A stretch of DNA of 6,990 bases from Candidatus Atribacteria bacterium (GTDB taxonomy: Bacteria; Atribacterota; Atribacteria; Atribacterales; Atribacteraceae), in NCBI GenBank assembly GCA_003561145.1, contig PWXL01000062.1, positions 1 to 6,990 on the forward strand, given 5' to 3'. A program made the position numbers and the translations under genes. Position 1 is the stretch's first letter. Every line of letters begins with the position of its first letter. The notes beneath the pieces were generated by a model. It saw only the letters and a program-made list of their open reading frames with translations. It searched no databases and was not told where the DNA came from. Positions 6,961-6,990 of the stretch are shown here, piece by piece.

Positions 6961-6966
6961 AGTATA
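6961..6966 (-). promoter_or_regulatory. Candidate -10 element of the nrdR operon promoter
   Basis: TATACT on the minus strand is a good sigma-70 -10 hexamer, placed 32 bases before the nrdR ATG. The matching -35 position falls near 6984-6989 (GTATAC), a poor match at the very edge of the window. If correct, the strong NrdR box would lie between -35 and -10, a typical place for repression. Because the whole region is palindromic, a similar TATACT appears on the plus strand at 6985-6990. Confidence 0.35.
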
Positions 6967-6967
6967 A

Positions 6968-6983
6968 ACACAATATATTGTGT
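6968..6983. promoter_or_regulatory. NrdR box (perfect palindrome)
   Basis: ACACAATATATTGTGT is a perfect 16-bp inverted repeat that fits the NrdR-box pattern aCaCwATATaTwGtGt, 40 bases upstream of the nrdR ATG. The palindrome extends to 30 bp (6961-6990) with a single mismatched pair (6967/6984). The presence of nrdR and nrdD directly downstream makes autogenous repression by NrdR the obvious reading. Confidence 0.85.
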
Positions 6984-6990
6984 GTATACT

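Overview
The window looks like chromosomal DNA from an anaerobic or facultatively anaerobic bacterium of roughly 50% GC. The main reason is a complete oxygen-sensitive class III ribonucleotide reductase module (nrdR-nrdD-nrdG). The coding is dense, Shine-Dalgarno sites are strong, and two genes use GTG starts that are supported by those sites. The NrdD zinc site has a Cys-x-x-His first half that I recall from Thermotoga-like enzymes, but I cannot name a phylum from this window; Thermotogota, Atribacterota or Spirochaetota would be guesses.

Layout. Left plus-strand block: the 3' end of a class III PLP aminotransferase (1-699, 5' end outside the window), followed after 36 bases by an L-fucose/L-arabinose isomerase-like protein (736-2079) with its own strong ribosome binding site. 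Right minus-strand block, read from right to left: nrdR (6928-6473), nrdD (6449-4320), nrdG (4323-3598) and an FGGY-family carbohydrate kinase (3587-2049). Spacings in this block are 23 bases, a 4-base GTGA overlap, and 10 bases, so the four genes are probably one transcript. The two blocks converge, and the last 31 bases of the isomerase-like gene and of the kinase gene overlap tail to tail (2049-2079). No gene-free stretch exceeds about 60 bases.

How the parts fit. NrdD reduces ribonucleoside triphosphates to deoxyribonucleotides without oxygen. NrdG installs its glycyl radical using S-adenosylmethionine and an iron-sulfur cluster. NrdR is the nucleotide-sensing repressor of nrd genes. Just upstream of nrdR is a perfect 16-bp NrdR-box palindrome (6968-6983) inside a 30-bp near-perfect inverted repeat, with a degenerate second box about 30 bp closer to the start. 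Autogenous control of the whole operon is therefore likely. The FGGY kinase at the end of this operon is functionally out of place. Its natural partner by chemistry (aldose-ketose isomerase, then ketose kinase) is the isomerase-like protein encoded tail to tail with it. The aminotransferase may belong to the same catabolic locus, but substrates cannot be read from the sequence.

Most of the window is recognisable, ordinary biology. The parts worth a second look are the kinase attached to the nrd operon, the convergent overlap, the unassigned isomerase-like protein, and the operator architecture at the right edge. I see no RNA gene, CRISPR array, insertion sequence or intrinsic terminator.
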